A stretch of 64,000 nt of DNA from Chitinophaga terrae (ex Kim and Jung 2007) (lineage in GTDB: Bacteria > Bacteroidota > Bacteroidia > Chitinophagales > Chitinophagaceae): positions 1 to 64,000 of the forward strand of contig NZ_FNRL01000010.1 in assembly GCF_900107795.1 (NCBI RefSeq), given 5' to 3'. The position numbers and the translations under genes were made by a program. Below, piece by piece: positions 52,801 through 61,258 of the stretch. The notes below the pieces were generated by a model. It ran no database searches. It had not been told where the DNA came from and saw nothing but the letters and a program-made list of their open reading frames with translations. How positions within the stretch are numbered: the first letter of the stretch is position 1; each line of letters opens with the position of its first letter.

Positions 52801-54580
52801 TATAACCTGTAGCTGGTTGAAAAACAAGTTTGTCGATCACGTTGATACCTTCGTAAGTGATGTTGGAAACCACGTTATTGTAAACGTAGTTGATACCGCT
52901 TCCGAATATCTGGATGCCGGGGTTATAGCCTTTGTCGATCCGGTTATTGTAGATCTTCAGGGTGCTGCCGCCGCCACTCATGATACCATAACCATGGGGG
53001 CCATTCCTGGCGATCGCATAGTTCACTACCCGGTTATTGTATACTTTATTGTCGCCCAGGTCGGCCATGGCGATCTGTATCCCATCGCTACCCATGTTTT
53101 CCAGGTCATTATTATAAACTTCCAGGTTCTCGATGTGATGGGATTTCATGTCTGTACACCCGCCATTGGTGTACAGGTAATGGGTGTTGCCGATATAAAA
53201 GCCTTCCCAGGTAGAGTTCCGGCATAAAAGGTCGTGGATCTTTACGTTCCGCATTACGAAGGAAGCCTCCCACCATTCGGGATGGGAGCAGGATTGTAAC
53301 GTTTTTGCCTGTACGAACATGCTGGCATCGTGAACGAAAGCGTGGTGTACTTCCATATCGGTGGTGCCGTCGCCGAAGAAAAGACCGAACATTTTTTCGC
53401 CCTGTTTATTGGTTCCGTTGATATCGAACCCGTATTTAAGGGATGGATCGCCTGTTCCTTCCAGTTTGAAATAACTACAGGTAGAAAACACGAAAGATGC
53501 GGCTGTAGCGGTGCTGTTAACGCCTACCCTTACCAGGCCTCCGCAGTTCATGATCACGATGGGTTTATCCGCTGTTCCGGCAAGTTTGCCGAACTGTATG
53601 TAATCGTAGTCGCCAGCCGGAATGCAAAGGGTATCGCCGGGCGAAACCTTCAGTTGGTTCATGGCATCGTTGTAGTAGATCTGGTTGCCATTGCTGCTGG
53701 GTTTTACGATGATCTTTTTATTACCGGTTGGCGGAGGCGGAACGGTGGCGCCTTTAGAGTAGGATAACATCCACTCATATACGTTAAGTCCTGTAACAGG
53801 ATCTTTGTATTTCGGATTATAGGCAGAATCCCAGGCATTGTGCCCGTCCTGCTGAAAAAGGGTAAGTTTCGCCAGCGGGTTGGGGGCTGGAACAGAAGAA
53901 TTGATCTTCTTTACCCAGGTGATGGAGAAATTAGGGTCTACTGTGGGATCTGTCCTGTTATGAAAAGCCCAGACAGGAGTATTGTTAGCAGCGATCACGC
54001 CTGCCAGTTCGGGCCTGTCGTTGGGGTTATAGGCCCCGCAAACCATTGCCGCAGCGGCATATTGTTTTGCTTTTTCAGCATTTTCGGAAATAGCGCCCCA
54101 GGCTACTCCTCCACCCATGCTTAAACCGGTGATATAGATCCTGTTCTCATCGATCCTGTATTTTGTTTTCAGGTAGGCTACCAGTTTATTGGCATCATCG
54201 GCGCCCGGCCACCTGATAAACTGTGGACTGATCACTATAAACGAAAAGTCCTGTCCTTTATAGGAAAAGGAAGCAGGAAACAGGTTCCTTTCTATCAGGT
54301 TAGGTATGCCGTTCCTTAGCACCACAGACATAGGCCTGGGTGGTTTGTTGTCGGCATCATACTGCAGCTCTCCCACTCCATGCATAAACACGATGAGCGG
54401 GTAAGTTTTGCTGGTATTATCATTATACCCCTGCTGGAGGGCTTCATAATACCCGGCAACATTATTAACGGTATTCGGCGGTAAGGTAACGGGCACCTGC
54501 TGAGCAAGGGCCGGTATTGTGATAAATAAGGTTATAAGGTATGCAAGGAGCAACCTTACAGGAGTGTAAAATTGTTTCAC
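49835..54580 (-). CDS. Secreted esterase - beta-helix - PKD protein with T9SS type A C-terminus
   Basis: 1581 residues. Signal peptide (to about 27, PALAQ). An alpha/beta-hydrolase domain (about 30-280) has Ser154 in TGLSMGGG, a likely Asp211 (NRTDPTV) and His247 (DGHNAW), as in secreted esterases or PHB-depolymerase-like enzymes. A Pro-rich hinge (PPPPTG) leads to a right-handed parallel beta-helix (about 290-710; repeated YNN motifs such as NKVYNNRVVNY). Then eight PKD-like units of about 95 residues follow (ANAG ... LDGS-S-DPDG ... W-SGP ... YVYQLTVTD), and a type A sorting domain (SLYPNLLVGGA ... GIYYVEVRGD). It is probably surface-bound and acts on a polysaccharide with ester groups (inference). 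Confidence 0.9.
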   Translation of the reverse strand: MKQFYTPVRLLLAYLITLFITIPALAQQVPVTLPPNTVNNVAGYYEALQQGYNDNTSKTYPLIVFMHGVGELQYDADNKPPRPMSVVLRNGIPNLIERNLFPASFSYKGQDFSFIVISPQFIRWPGADDANKLVAYLKTKYRIDENRIYITGLSMGGGVAWGAISENAEKAKQYAAAAMVCGAYNPNDRPELAGVIAANNTPVWAFHNRTDPTVDPNFSITWVKKINSSVPAPNPLAKLTLFQQDGHNAWDSAYNPKYKDPVTGLNVYEWMLSYSKGATVPPPPTGNKKIIVKPSSNGNQIYYNDAMNQLKVSPGDTLCIPAGDYDYIQFGKLAGTADKPIVIMNCGGLVRVGVNSTATAASFVFSTCSYFKLEGTGDPSLKYGFDINGTNKQGEKMFGLFFGDGTTDMEVHHAFVHDASMFVQAKTLQSCSHPEWWEASFVMRNVKIHDLLCRNSTWEGFYIGNTHYLYTNGGCTDMKSHHIENLEVYNNDLENMGSDGIQIAMADLGDNKVYNNRVVNYAIARNGPHGYGIMSGGGSTLKIYNNRIDKGYNPGIQIFGSGINYVYNNVVSNITYEGINVIDKLVFQPATGYIYNNTVYNTGSNGLKIYADLTTIGHKVYNNIVIAPGTQWDYPQSGYYIKGSTPVKFDFANNLSYKTPEEAGLADAAHGNFRLLSGSKAIDAGRDMSDMPMGKDLDNTSRPQNGKYDIGAYEYLTGSRKDPVANAGADIYISAPASSATLDGSGSTGTDGTITSWSWKMLSGPSGSAIADPGGKQTSLSGLVPGAYVYQLTVTDSNGKTASDEVSVFVLPGEPRLPVVKMPSNTTITLPNNSFQLDGSSSYDPDGVIVSYEWTKKSGPVAASIGDPTSANTTVSGLTEGVYVFELTVTNSAGTKASATVTVTVQDPASANKPPVANAGVNITITLPVNSVTLDGSASTDPDGTIASWSWAKVSGPASGNIVSATTAKTNVTNLIEGTYVYELTVTDNKGAKAAARVTVTVLPAPPNKAPIANAGSNITVTLPSNSATLDGTASKDQDGSIEKWSWVKLSGPNGGDITNAASSKTTITNLSVGTYVYQLTVTDNNNATSSATVKVTVLAPPNKPPVANAGSNITITLPVNTANLDGSASSDPDGSISKWSWVKVSGPAGGNISSAGSAKTAITGLQQGAYVYQLTVTDNSNESASATVTVTVLPEAPKNQPPVANAGADITITLPVNTTNLDGSASSDPDGSISKWSWVKVSGPAGGNISSAGSAKTAITGLQQGAYVYQLTVTDNSNESASATVTVTVLPEVPKNQPPVANAGADITITLPVNTASLNGSASSDPDGSIATWQWTKVSGPAGGAITAATSSTTSITGLVEGTYIYELKVADDKGATATARVTVTVLKAPVTGKPPVAVAGEDVVIDLPVNIAILDGGLSYDPDGTIVGWKWNQLSGPADANIIGGTNQVASAGGLKKGEYVFQLTVTDNDGMTGSATKRVTVKDPTDGHESQDSLKVSLYPNLLVGGAKARLVITNRELKTAQITIYNSQGVSVSVQQVPLTSGVYTTDISGAPLGNGIYYVEVRGDAGYKWVGRLVKM
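50687..51268 (-). repeat. Two near-identical 291-bp PKD repeats
   Basis: Two neighbouring PKD units of 97 codons are almost the same at DNA level. The protein differs at only a few positions (for example PEAPK against PEVPK and VNTTNL against VNTANL). They are much closer to each other than to the other units, which points to recent duplication or gene conversion. Confidence 0.85.
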
Positions 54581-54968
54581 CAGACGACTAGGCTTTTCGT
54601 AAAAAATGGTTCTTTTATTGCGTTTTCCAGGGGACGTTCAGACGGTCTTTCAGCTCATGTGTCAGCAATAATCAGATGCCCGAATATAGAAAACTTTTAA
54701 TAAACAAATGAAGAAAAAAATTTATATGTATTATTTTTAATAATAAATTATCTTTTAAACAGATTCATAACTCTCTATTTTTTAATATTTAATAATATAA
54801 AGCTGGAGGGTGTTAAATAATTACGACAAAAGAACTATATTGCAGCCGAATTTTAACCTAAGCCACGCAGGCTGTAAAAGAATTTAATTTACCCCTGCCA
54901 TCTTCACTTTATCTATATCCTCTTAAGAACCAACATTTAGCAATTTGATTTGAATTAATTGTTGATTC
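54581..54968. other. 388-bp AT-rich divergent intergenic region
   Basis: It separates the minus-strand esterase gene from the plus-strand flippase gene, so it must hold both promoters. Long A/T runs lie at about 54690-54800. No full TTTG-N19-TAnnTTTG match and no gene or RNA was recognised. Confidence 0.5.
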
Positions 54969-56306
54969 ATGGCTTTAAACTTCATGGCGACGTTTCGCAA
55001 CCGGCATTTTCATTCGTTCCTGGGTAACCTGGTGACAGCATTCTTTAATGTATTGTCGTTTGCCTTACTGGTTCGCGTACTATCCATACCCGATTTTGGA
55101 GAGTGGGTATTGTTCATTGCTACCTATAATATACTGGACCAGATCCGTACAGGATTATTGCAGTCAGGTATCATCAAATTCTACGCAGGCGTGGAAATGC
55201 CTACTGCAAAGAAAGTAATTGGGGCCGCCTGGTATATAAGCCTGATCCTGACATTGAGTTATGTAGTGTTGGGCGCTTTGGTATATTTTGTCGCTTATGA
55301 AAAGTTTAATGATACCTGGCATTTCTTCCTGCAATGGATAGGCATCGTTACTTTATTGTCGTTACCCTGGAACTTTGCAACCTGGGTTTTGCAAGCCGAA
55401 CATCGTTTTGATAATATTGTGAAGATCCGCCTGGTGCAGAACGGTTCTTTTCTTGTCTTCCTTGGTGTGTTATACCTGGCGCATGCCTTAACCATCCAGT
55501 CGGTGCTTTATGCTTTTGCCGCATCCATGGCGCTGGCAAGCATATATTCCCTGCTGGCAAAATGGACGGGCGTTCGTTCCCTGGCATTTAAAACCAAGGA
55601 ACATGGGATGGAGCTTTTCCGGTTTGGAAGACTGGTAGTTGGCAGTATGGTTTCTTCTTCCCTTATCAGTTATTCAGACAACCTCGTGATCAGGACCATG
55701 ATGAATCCCGCTGCTGTAGCCATCTACAGCATTCCTCAGAAATTCATGGAAGTGATAGAGATCATTTTAAGGAGCTTTGTTGCTACTGCACAACCTACCC
55801 TTTCGGCTGCCGCCAACAGGAAAGACTATGCGGCAGTTGCCCGGGCTTTCTGCAGGTATACAGGAACGGTAAGCATCCTGATCATCCCATTCATTTTGGG
55901 ACTGATCATCCTTACCAAACCATTGATCATCATCCTGGCCGATAAGGCTTACCTGGGCGCCACAGATGTAGTGAGGATCTTCCTCTTCTCCGCCATCCTC
56001 TGGCCTATCGACCGTTTTATAGGCGTAACCCTGGATATGATCAACAAACCAGCAGTGAACCTTTATAAAAATATACTTAAATTGGTGCTCAACGTAGCGT
56101 GCGACCTGCTGTTCGTATATTTCTTCAACGACATCCGTTCCGTTGCTTTTTCTTCTCTCCTGAACGTAGTATTTGCCGCCGCTTTCGGTTATTATTTTAT
56201 AAAGAAATACCTGAAAGTTAGCATTCGCGAAATCTGTGTATATGGCTGGCAGGAATGCATAACCTTAATTAATAAACTCAGAAACAAACACTATGCAGCC
56301 GAATAG
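54969..56306 (+). CDS. Oligosaccharide flippase (Wzx/MATE-type polysaccharide exporter)
   Basis: 445 residues with about 12-14 membrane helices. The N-terminus FLGNLVTAFFNVLSFALLVRVLSIPDFGEW is split by a conserved Gly/Phe pattern typical of the polysaccharide synthase (PST) branch of the MOP superfamily. It moves lipid-linked glycan units across the inner membrane. The GT14-like gene begins inside its last codons (14-bp overlap), so the two are translationally coupled. Confidence 0.9.
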   Translation: MALNFMATFRNRHFHSFLGNLVTAFFNVLSFALLVRVLSIPDFGEWVLFIATYNILDQIRTGLLQSGIIKFYAGVEMPTAKKVIGAAWYISLILTLSYVVLGALVYFVAYEKFNDTWHFFLQWIGIVTLLSLPWNFATWVLQAEHRFDNIVKIRLVQNGSFLVFLGVLYLAHALTIQSVLYAFAASMALASIYSLLAKWTGVRSLAFKTKEHGMELFRFGRLVVGSMVSSSLISYSDNLVIRTMMNPAAVAIYSIPQKFMEVIEIILRSFVATAQPTLSAAANRKDYAAVARAFCRYTGTVSILIIPFILGLIILTKPLIIILADKAYLGATDVVRIFLFSAILWPIDRFIGVTLDMINKPAVNLYKNILKLVLNVACDLLFVYFFNDIRSVAFSSLLNVVFAAAFGYYFIKKYLKVSIREICVYGWQECITLINKLRNKHYAAE

Positions 56307-57180
56307 TTCCCCGAAAAGATTAGCTTTTATCATCCAGGCGCATAAACACCCGGCACAGGTCAGGAGGCTGATCGATAAACTTCATCATCCGCAGGTCGAC
56401 TGCTTCCTGCATATCGATTCCAAGTGCAACATTGCAGACTGGGAAAGCCTGTTTCATTTGCCCAATGTGTTCATTGTACCAAAAAGGGCCAATGTAACCT
56501 GGGCTGGCTGGGGTATCATACAGGCATCCATTAACAGCATGGAAGCGGTGCTGGCAGCAGGGCAACAATACGCCTACATCACTTTGATGAGCGGCCAGGA
56601 CTATACCCTGAAGCCAATAGAAGAGATCTACGACTTCCTTTGCAATGTATCTTCTCATACCCAGTTCATGGACGTGATCAGCGATGAAGCCCTGGCTCCG
56701 ATGATGACTAAAATGAACGAGTATCATTTCGTGGAATATAACTTCCCCGGCAAATATAAATTCGGTAAACTTCTCACTAAATTATTGCCCAGAAGAAAAG
56801 CGCCTTACCGCCTGAAACTCTACTGCGGCTCCGCCTGGTGGACGCTGACACAGGACTGCGTGGAATATTGCATTCAATACGAAAGATCACATCCTTTACT
56901 CCGCCGCTATTTCAAGCTGACCTGGGGCGCTGATGAATTTATTTTCCAGACTATTTTGATGAACAGCAAATACAGGGAACAGATCACTAAAGACAATCTT
57001 CATTATATCGACTGGTCGGCCGGCCTTGCCAATCCGAAAACTTTCCGGATGGAAGACTATAATGCCTTATTACAGTCAGGAAAACCATTTGCCAGGAAAT
57101 TCGATTTTCATTTGTCGGGAGAATTGATGGATAAGTTGGATACGGAGATGGACAGGCAACAGTGTCATTTAACATCTTAA
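56293..57180 (+). CDS. GT14-like beta-1,6-N-acetylglucosaminyltransferase (core-2/I-branching type)
   Basis: 295 residues. N-terminus KRLAFIIQAHKHPAQVRRLI and CFLHIDSKCN match the core-2/I-branching enzyme family, as do ITLMSGQDYTLKP and LYCGSAWWTLTQDCVEY and the TWGADEFIFQTILMNS segment with an acidic catalytic residue. Bacterial members add a branching sugar to surface glycans; the sugar is not predictable. Its start overlaps the flippase gene by 14 bp. Confidence 0.9.
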   Translation: MQPNSSPKRLAFIIQAHKHPAQVRRLIDKLHHPQVDCFLHIDSKCNIADWESLFHLPNVFIVPKRANVTWAGWGIIQASINSMEAVLAAGQQYAYITLMSGQDYTLKPIEEIYDFLCNVSSHTQFMDVISDEALAPMMTKMNEYHFVEYNFPGKYKFGKLLTKLLPRRKAPYRLKLYCGSAWWTLTQDCVEYCIQYERSHPLLRRYFKLTWGADEFIFQTILMNSKYREQITKDNLHYIDWSAGLANPKTFRMEDYNALLQSGKPFARKFDFHLSGELMDKLDTEMDRQQCHLTS

Positions 57181-57284
57181 TCCTGATGCTTGTTGCATAT
57201 GGGCAAGTTCCGAAGCCAGAGATTGACCTTTTTCAATGCTCATTTCTCAATCAAAAAATATAATCTTCCGATAAATTAAACTAT

Positions 57285-57315
57285 CTTGTTAGCAGATTCC
57301 GTTTTTATAGGTTTA
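57285..57315 (+). promoter_or_regulatory. Probable promoter of the HExxH lipoprotein gene
   Basis: CTTG (57285-57288), 19 nt, TAGGTTTA (57308-57315): one mismatch in each box, correct spacing, 21 bp before the ATG at 57337. The pair of genes behind it is thus probably transcribed apart from the glycan genes. Confidence 0.45.
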
Positions 57316-57336
57316 ACCCGTAAACCCTCATTTTGA

Positions 57337-58725
57337 ATGTTTAAGATTAACCGAACTTTGTTGGCCTATGGCCTATGTGTAATCATCACTTGTCTATCTT
57401 CCTGTTTAAAGGAATATTCTTTACCGAAAGCCCAAGATGATCTGATCGAGGATGCAAAAAAATGGTACGCAGCAGTACCGCATACAACTGGCGAACCGAA
57501 TTGGGATCAAGCCAAAATTCTAAAAGACAGCAGTAATACATTAACTATTACCGTCTCCTATCCTTTCAAAAATGGCCTTAACAATGGTAGTAAAAGCATC
57601 AGAAAGATTGTTATTTCCAAAACGCAGACTGGTTTTAAGGGACATTTGCTGGTTATTATTGCTGAACCTATGTACAGTAAGTATCATTATGCTTTCCGGC
57701 CATCAAATTTTACAGGTTTATCTGGCAGATATGACCTGAACATGAATTTCCAATATGGAAATTATTATGTAAAGGGCAAAAGAAAATACAGTGCAAGTTT
57801 TAGAACATTTCAGAACGAAAAGGCGTATAAAGAGTCTGCACAGGCTACAAGAGACTGTGTCTATTTACAAGACACCTATGTGGATGCCGACGGTGTATTT
57901 ACAGTTTATGGTTACTCTGTATGCCGAGAGGATGGATCAGGTGATGGCGGAGGTACACTTCCGCCACCATGGGATGGTGGAATTGGCGGCGGAGGAGGTA
58001 CACCTGGGGGCGGTCCCGGCCCTGGAGGCATAGACGATGAGGAGCCATGGGATGAAGATCCTAACAATTCTGCTGACCCAGAACCAAGCAAAGTGACTAC
58101 ACTTGTATGCGACTTAGATAATCCATGTCTGCAACAAGCATTTGATTTGGCATTAGATGGGAAACTTACAAACCTGATTAAAACTGTTGTAGTTGGCATG
58201 TTTGGTGGGAACAACTCTAACATTGATGTAATCTACAGAGAAAAGCACAGTAGTGCATTTCTTCCCGGAGTTTTAGGAGAATATGATAACACAGAATCAC
58301 ACCTTCGATTTACCGATCAATTACACTCATCTGGTCCTCTAGTCGGGGAAATTTTTATAAATCTGAATGTTGATGAACTTCCCAAAAAACCTAAAGAAGT
58401 TATTGTAACTACTATCCTACACGAATCATTGCACGCCTATTTAAGGCAAGAGGGAATTCTATTTGATAACTCGTGGGTAAATCAGCACGAAATGATGGCT
58501 GCTCAGTATGCCGACAAGATAGCAGACGCATTACAGGAAATATTCCCTAACTTATCAAGAACAGATAGTGAAGCATTGGGCTGGCTAGGTTTGCAATCTA
58601 CCATACAGTGGTCATCAAATATGATAAAAGACTTAAATAACAAAGACCAGAAATTTCGTGATTTTATCGCTCCTGTACTAGATTACCAAGAGGGACGTAA
58701 AGGAACACCTTCTGGTTGCCAATAA
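57337..58725 (+). CDS. Lipoprotein with C-terminal HExxH zincin-like domain, function unknown
   Basis: 462 residues. The lipobox LSSC puts the lipid-bearing Cys at 23. An N-terminal domain (about 30-200) has beta-rich sequence with no known motif. A Gly/Pro/Asp linker (about 205-245; GGIGGGGGTPGGGPGPGG) joins it to a C-terminal domain. That domain starts with a Cys pair (CDLDNPC) and carries HESLHAYL at 362-369 (HExxH) with a downstream NQHEMMAAQYAD that could give the third zinc ligand. I recall similar uncharacterised C-terminal domains in other Bacteroidota lipoproteins. The DNA is visibly AT-richer than its neighbours, which suggests transfer. A small secreted-protein gene follows 7 bp later. 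Peptidase function is inferred from the motif only. Confidence 0.75.
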   Translation: MFKINRTLLAYGLCVIITCLSSCLKEYSLPKAQDDLIEDAKKWYAAVPHTTGEPNWDQAKILKDSSNTLTITVSYPFKNGLNNGSKSIRKIVISKTQTGFKGHLLVIIAEPMYSKYHYAFRPSNFTGLSGRYDLNMNFQYGNYYVKGKRKYSASFRTFQNEKAYKESAQATRDCVYLQDTYVDADGVFTVYGYSVCREDGSGDGGGTLPPPWDGGIGGGGGTPGGGPGPGGIDDEEPWDEDPNNSADPEPSKVTTLVCDLDNPCLQQAFDLALDGKLTNLIKTVVVGMFGGNNSNIDVIYREKHSSAFLPGVLGEYDNTESHLRFTDQLHSSGPLVGEIFINLNVDELPKKPKEVIVTTILHESLHAYLRQEGILFDNSWVNQHEMMAAQYADKIADALQEIFPNLSRTDSEALGWLGLQSTIQWSSNMIKDLNNKDQKFRDFIAPVLDYQEGRKGTPSGCQ

Positions 58726-58732
58726 TATTACT

Positions 58733-59278
58733 ATGAGAAATCTATTTTTAGTCACAGTTGGCCTATTAACCATTTCCTTCTCTTTATCAGCACAAATGAA
58801 ACCTGAACAGAAAGAATGGATAAGAATGGGAAACATAGTTGGCAGGGAAAGGAAATTCCTGCAACAGGAAGCTTGTAAAGATTGCTCCTATATTCTCAAC
58901 GCAAAGATCTTTCTTAACAAACAATACCAGGCAGATAGTATCCTGCTCTCCTATTCAGCGCCCGCATCCCTTTCCGGGCTGCCTGCCAAATTAATTGCAG
59001 CAAACATTAATTGGAAATTATTGATGTCTAAGAACAAGGAGAAGCGAATACTAATTCTTCCCATCTGGTACCTTTGTGAAAGATCAGGAGGTTCCGTGCT
59101 ATTCCCTTCAGTGCTGGATTTTGAACGGGGCATGTACCAGTTCAGCGACGGAAAGGAGCTGGTGTACGACGAGTCCAAATATTATATTTTTCCCCAGTTG
59201 TCTATTTTCACTACGGCAGCGCGAACAGAGGAGCGAATGTTGTTAGACAGCACCGATCTGCGTTTACGAAAGAAATAA
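58733..59278 (+). CDS. Small secreted protein, partner of the HExxH lipoprotein
   Basis: 181 residues with a signal peptide (cleavage after LSAQ near residue 20). The mature protein has a Cys pair (EACKDCSYIL) and the phrase LPIWYLCERSGGSVLFPS; no family recognised. It begins 7 bp after the lipoprotein gene and ends at a strong terminator, so the two form one unit. It may bind, inhibit or be processed by the lipoprotein, but nothing in the sequence proves this. Confidence 0.7.
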   Translation: MRNLFLVTVGLLTISFSLSAQMKPEQKEWIRMGNIVGRERKFLQQEACKDCSYILNAKIFLNKQYQADSILLSYSAPASLSGLPAKLIAANINWKLLMSKNKEKRILILPIWYLCERSGGSVLFPSVLDFERGMYQFSDGKELVYDESKYYIFPQLSIFTTAARTEERMLLDSTDLRLRKK

Positions 59279-59292
59279 AAGGTTAGATAAAC

Positions 59293-59334
59293 AAAATGTC
59301 CTTATCTCCTCCAAAGAAGATAAGGACATTTTTA
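59293..59334. terminator. Two-way terminator between convergent units
   Basis: Perfect 15-bp stem AAAATGTCCTTATCT (59293-59307) with AGATAAGGACATTTT (59318-59332), 10-nt loop, T-rich on the plus exit and A-rich before it. It lies between the small secreted-protein gene and the methyltransferase gene. Confidence 0.85.
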
Positions 59335-59350
59335 TTTTTAACGGGTTCCT

Positions 59351-60121
59351 TTATTTGCCCGCTTTCTTCCAGATGGTATTAAACCCTCCTGTCAGGCTGT
59401 AAGGCAGGAGTTCCGCCACCTGGCAGTCGAACGCCTGCAATGCTTTCACCCGTTTGGTGATAATAGAAAAAGGGAAAACATCTTCTACAAAATTGGTTTT
59501 CGCAAACTTCACGATCCTGAATGCATTATTATCGGCCAGCTGCTCCAGGTCTTTGCGGGTGAAGAATTGCACGTGGTCGAGGTTGTCGGCCTGCGACTGA
59601 ACCGTAGTACCTTTGTAACCCAGCATTTTCTTAACGCCAAGGATGAACGACTGCAGCTTAGGGCTTTTACGCACTTTCAGCATTGGTTTGGTAACGCACA
59701 CTTCGCGCGGGCCCATCCCGTTAGGAACTGTTACGATCAAAGTGCCTTCATCTTTCAGCGACGCATAAATAGTTTTCAGCAAAACTTCGGGCCTGTCGAG
59801 GTGTTCCAGCACTTCGCTGCAGATAACGGCATCATATTGCTGGCCCATTGCTGTCAACTGCTCTGCGCTGATCGCCTCAAACCTTACATTTGGCAGGGTA
59901 TTTTTGCTGCGCGCTACATCTATTGTTTTCTGGCTGATATCAATACCCAGCACCTCGTAGCCGAACTGGCCGAGATGGCGGCTGATCACCCCATTGCCAC
60001 ACCCTACATCCAGCACTCGTCCATTGGCCGGGATCTCCTTTTTAAGGCTGTCAGTAATAAAATTCAGACGTTTGATATCTGTGATACGATCGTATTCGTA
60101 TGTGATTACTGGCTGTGTCAT
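59351..60121 (-). CDS. Class I SAM-dependent methyltransferase
   Basis: 256 residues, cytoplasmic. SAM-binding motif I VLDVGCGNGVISRHL (about 38-52), motif II acidic ending in LGIDIS, and motif IV YDAVICSEVLEHLDRPE, typical of the UbiG/Methyltransf_11 group. Last gene of the minus-strand glycan operon, 8 bp after the GT4 gene. It may methylate a sugar or a lipid carrier; the substrate cannot be read. Confidence 0.92.
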   Translation of the reverse strand: MTQPVITYEYDRITDIKRLNFITDSLKKEIPANGRVLDVGCGNGVISRHLGQFGYEVLGIDISQKTIDVARSKNTLPNVRFEAISAEQLTAMGQQYDAVICSEVLEHLDRPEVLLKTIYASLKDEGTLIVTVPNGMGPREVCVTKPMLKVRKSPKLQSFILGVKKMLGYKGTTVQSQADNLDHVQFFTRKDLEQLADNNAFRIVKFAKTNFVEDVFPFSIITKRVKALQAFDCQVAELLPYSLTGGFNTIWKKAGK

Positions 60122-60129
60122 AAGTAAAA

Positions 60130-61257
60130 CTATTGTTTGTAAAGCTGGTGATAAACCGCTTCAATTTGCCTTGTCATTTGTGTTATAGTATATTGACGCT
60201 GAACTGTATTGATGGCCCCTACCTGCAACCGTTTCCTGAAGATCGCATCTTTACATAAGCGTACTATTGCTTCAGCTAAGGCAGCCGGGTCGCTGGCCGG
60301 TATTAACAGGCCATTCACCTCGTGCTGCACCGCTTCTCTTGTGCCGTCGACGTCCGACGCTACTACTGCCTTCCCCATTGCCATTGCCTCCAGTACTCCT
60401 ATCGGGAAACCTTCCCAAAGGGACGGCAGGCAATAAATATCCACAGCTTGCAGCACAGCGGGAATGTCTTTCCTGAAATTATCGAAACGGATATTCTCTT
60501 CTATTCCCAGCTCCCTGGCGGTTTCCAAAGCTACCTTCTTCAATTCTCCTTCTCCTATCACCAGCAGGGTGATATCAGGGAATACCTTCAATACTTCCGC
60601 GAATCCCCTGATCATGGTCACCGGGTCTTTCTGCAGGGTCATTCTTGCAATGTAACCTGCTACCAGGTGATGTGCCGGTATCTGATACGCGACGCGCAGA
60701 TCAGGATATTCCCCCTGGTGATCGAACTTTTCCAGGTTCACGCCATTCTTGATAACAATGGCTTTGAACTGCCCGAAAGCTTCTTTTCCTGTCATCCTGT
60801 TGGCATCAGATACGCAGATATTTACCTGCGCCCGGCGGGTGATAAATTTCTCTGCCGCAATCCTCGCCTTTTTCATTAAAGGTTTTAACCCTTCATGGAA
60901 AGACCAGCCATGGATGGTGTAGATAACGGGAAGTTTCAAACTCCTCGCTGCCCACAGTACGTTAGTGTTCGCCCTTGTTCCATGAACATGCACAATATCG
61001 ATCTGCTGTTCTTTAATGAACTGGCGGACTTTCAGCCACACAGAAATGTCAAACGCCTTCTCGCTTTCTATTACATGGGCCGGTATGTTCATCGCCTGCA
61101 AAGCAGCGATCATAGGTCCATCTGTAAATGATAATACTACCGCTTCGAAATTCGATTTATCCAATGACGCCACCAGGTCCAACACGTGGCTTTCTCCTCC
61201 TCCTATCTTTCCCTGGCGGATCGTTTCTAAAACCCTTATCTTTCTTTGAGCTGACAT
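60130..61257 (-). CDS. Glycosyltransferase family 4
   Basis: 375 residues, GT-B fold. N-terminal IRQGKIGGGESHVLDLVASL is the usual donor-domain start, followed by DIVHVHGTRANTNVLWAAR. The C-terminal donor-binding half has GYIARMTLQKDP and LPSLWEGFPIGVLEAMAMGK, where the E-x7-E motif binds the nucleotide sugar. It adds one sugar to a surface glycan. One base separates it from the asnB-like gene upstream. Confidence 0.94.
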   Translation of the reverse strand: MSAQRKIRVLETIRQGKIGGGESHVLDLVASLDKSNFEAVVLSFTDGPMIAALQAMNIPAHVIESEKAFDISVWLKVRQFIKEQQIDIVHVHGTRANTNVLWAARSLKLPVIYTIHGWSFHEGLKPLMKKARIAAEKFITRRAQVNICVSDANRMTGKEAFGQFKAIVIKNGVNLEKFDHQGEYPDLRVAYQIPAHHLVAGYIARMTLQKDPVTMIRGFAEVLKVFPDITLLVIGEGELKKVALETARELGIEENIRFDNFRKDIPAVLQAVDIYCLPSLWEGFPIGVLEAMAMGKAVVASDVDGTREAVQHEVNGLLIPASDPAALAEAIVRLCKDAIFRKRLQVGAINTVQRQYTITQMTRQIEAVYHQLYKQ

Positions 61258-61258
61258 G

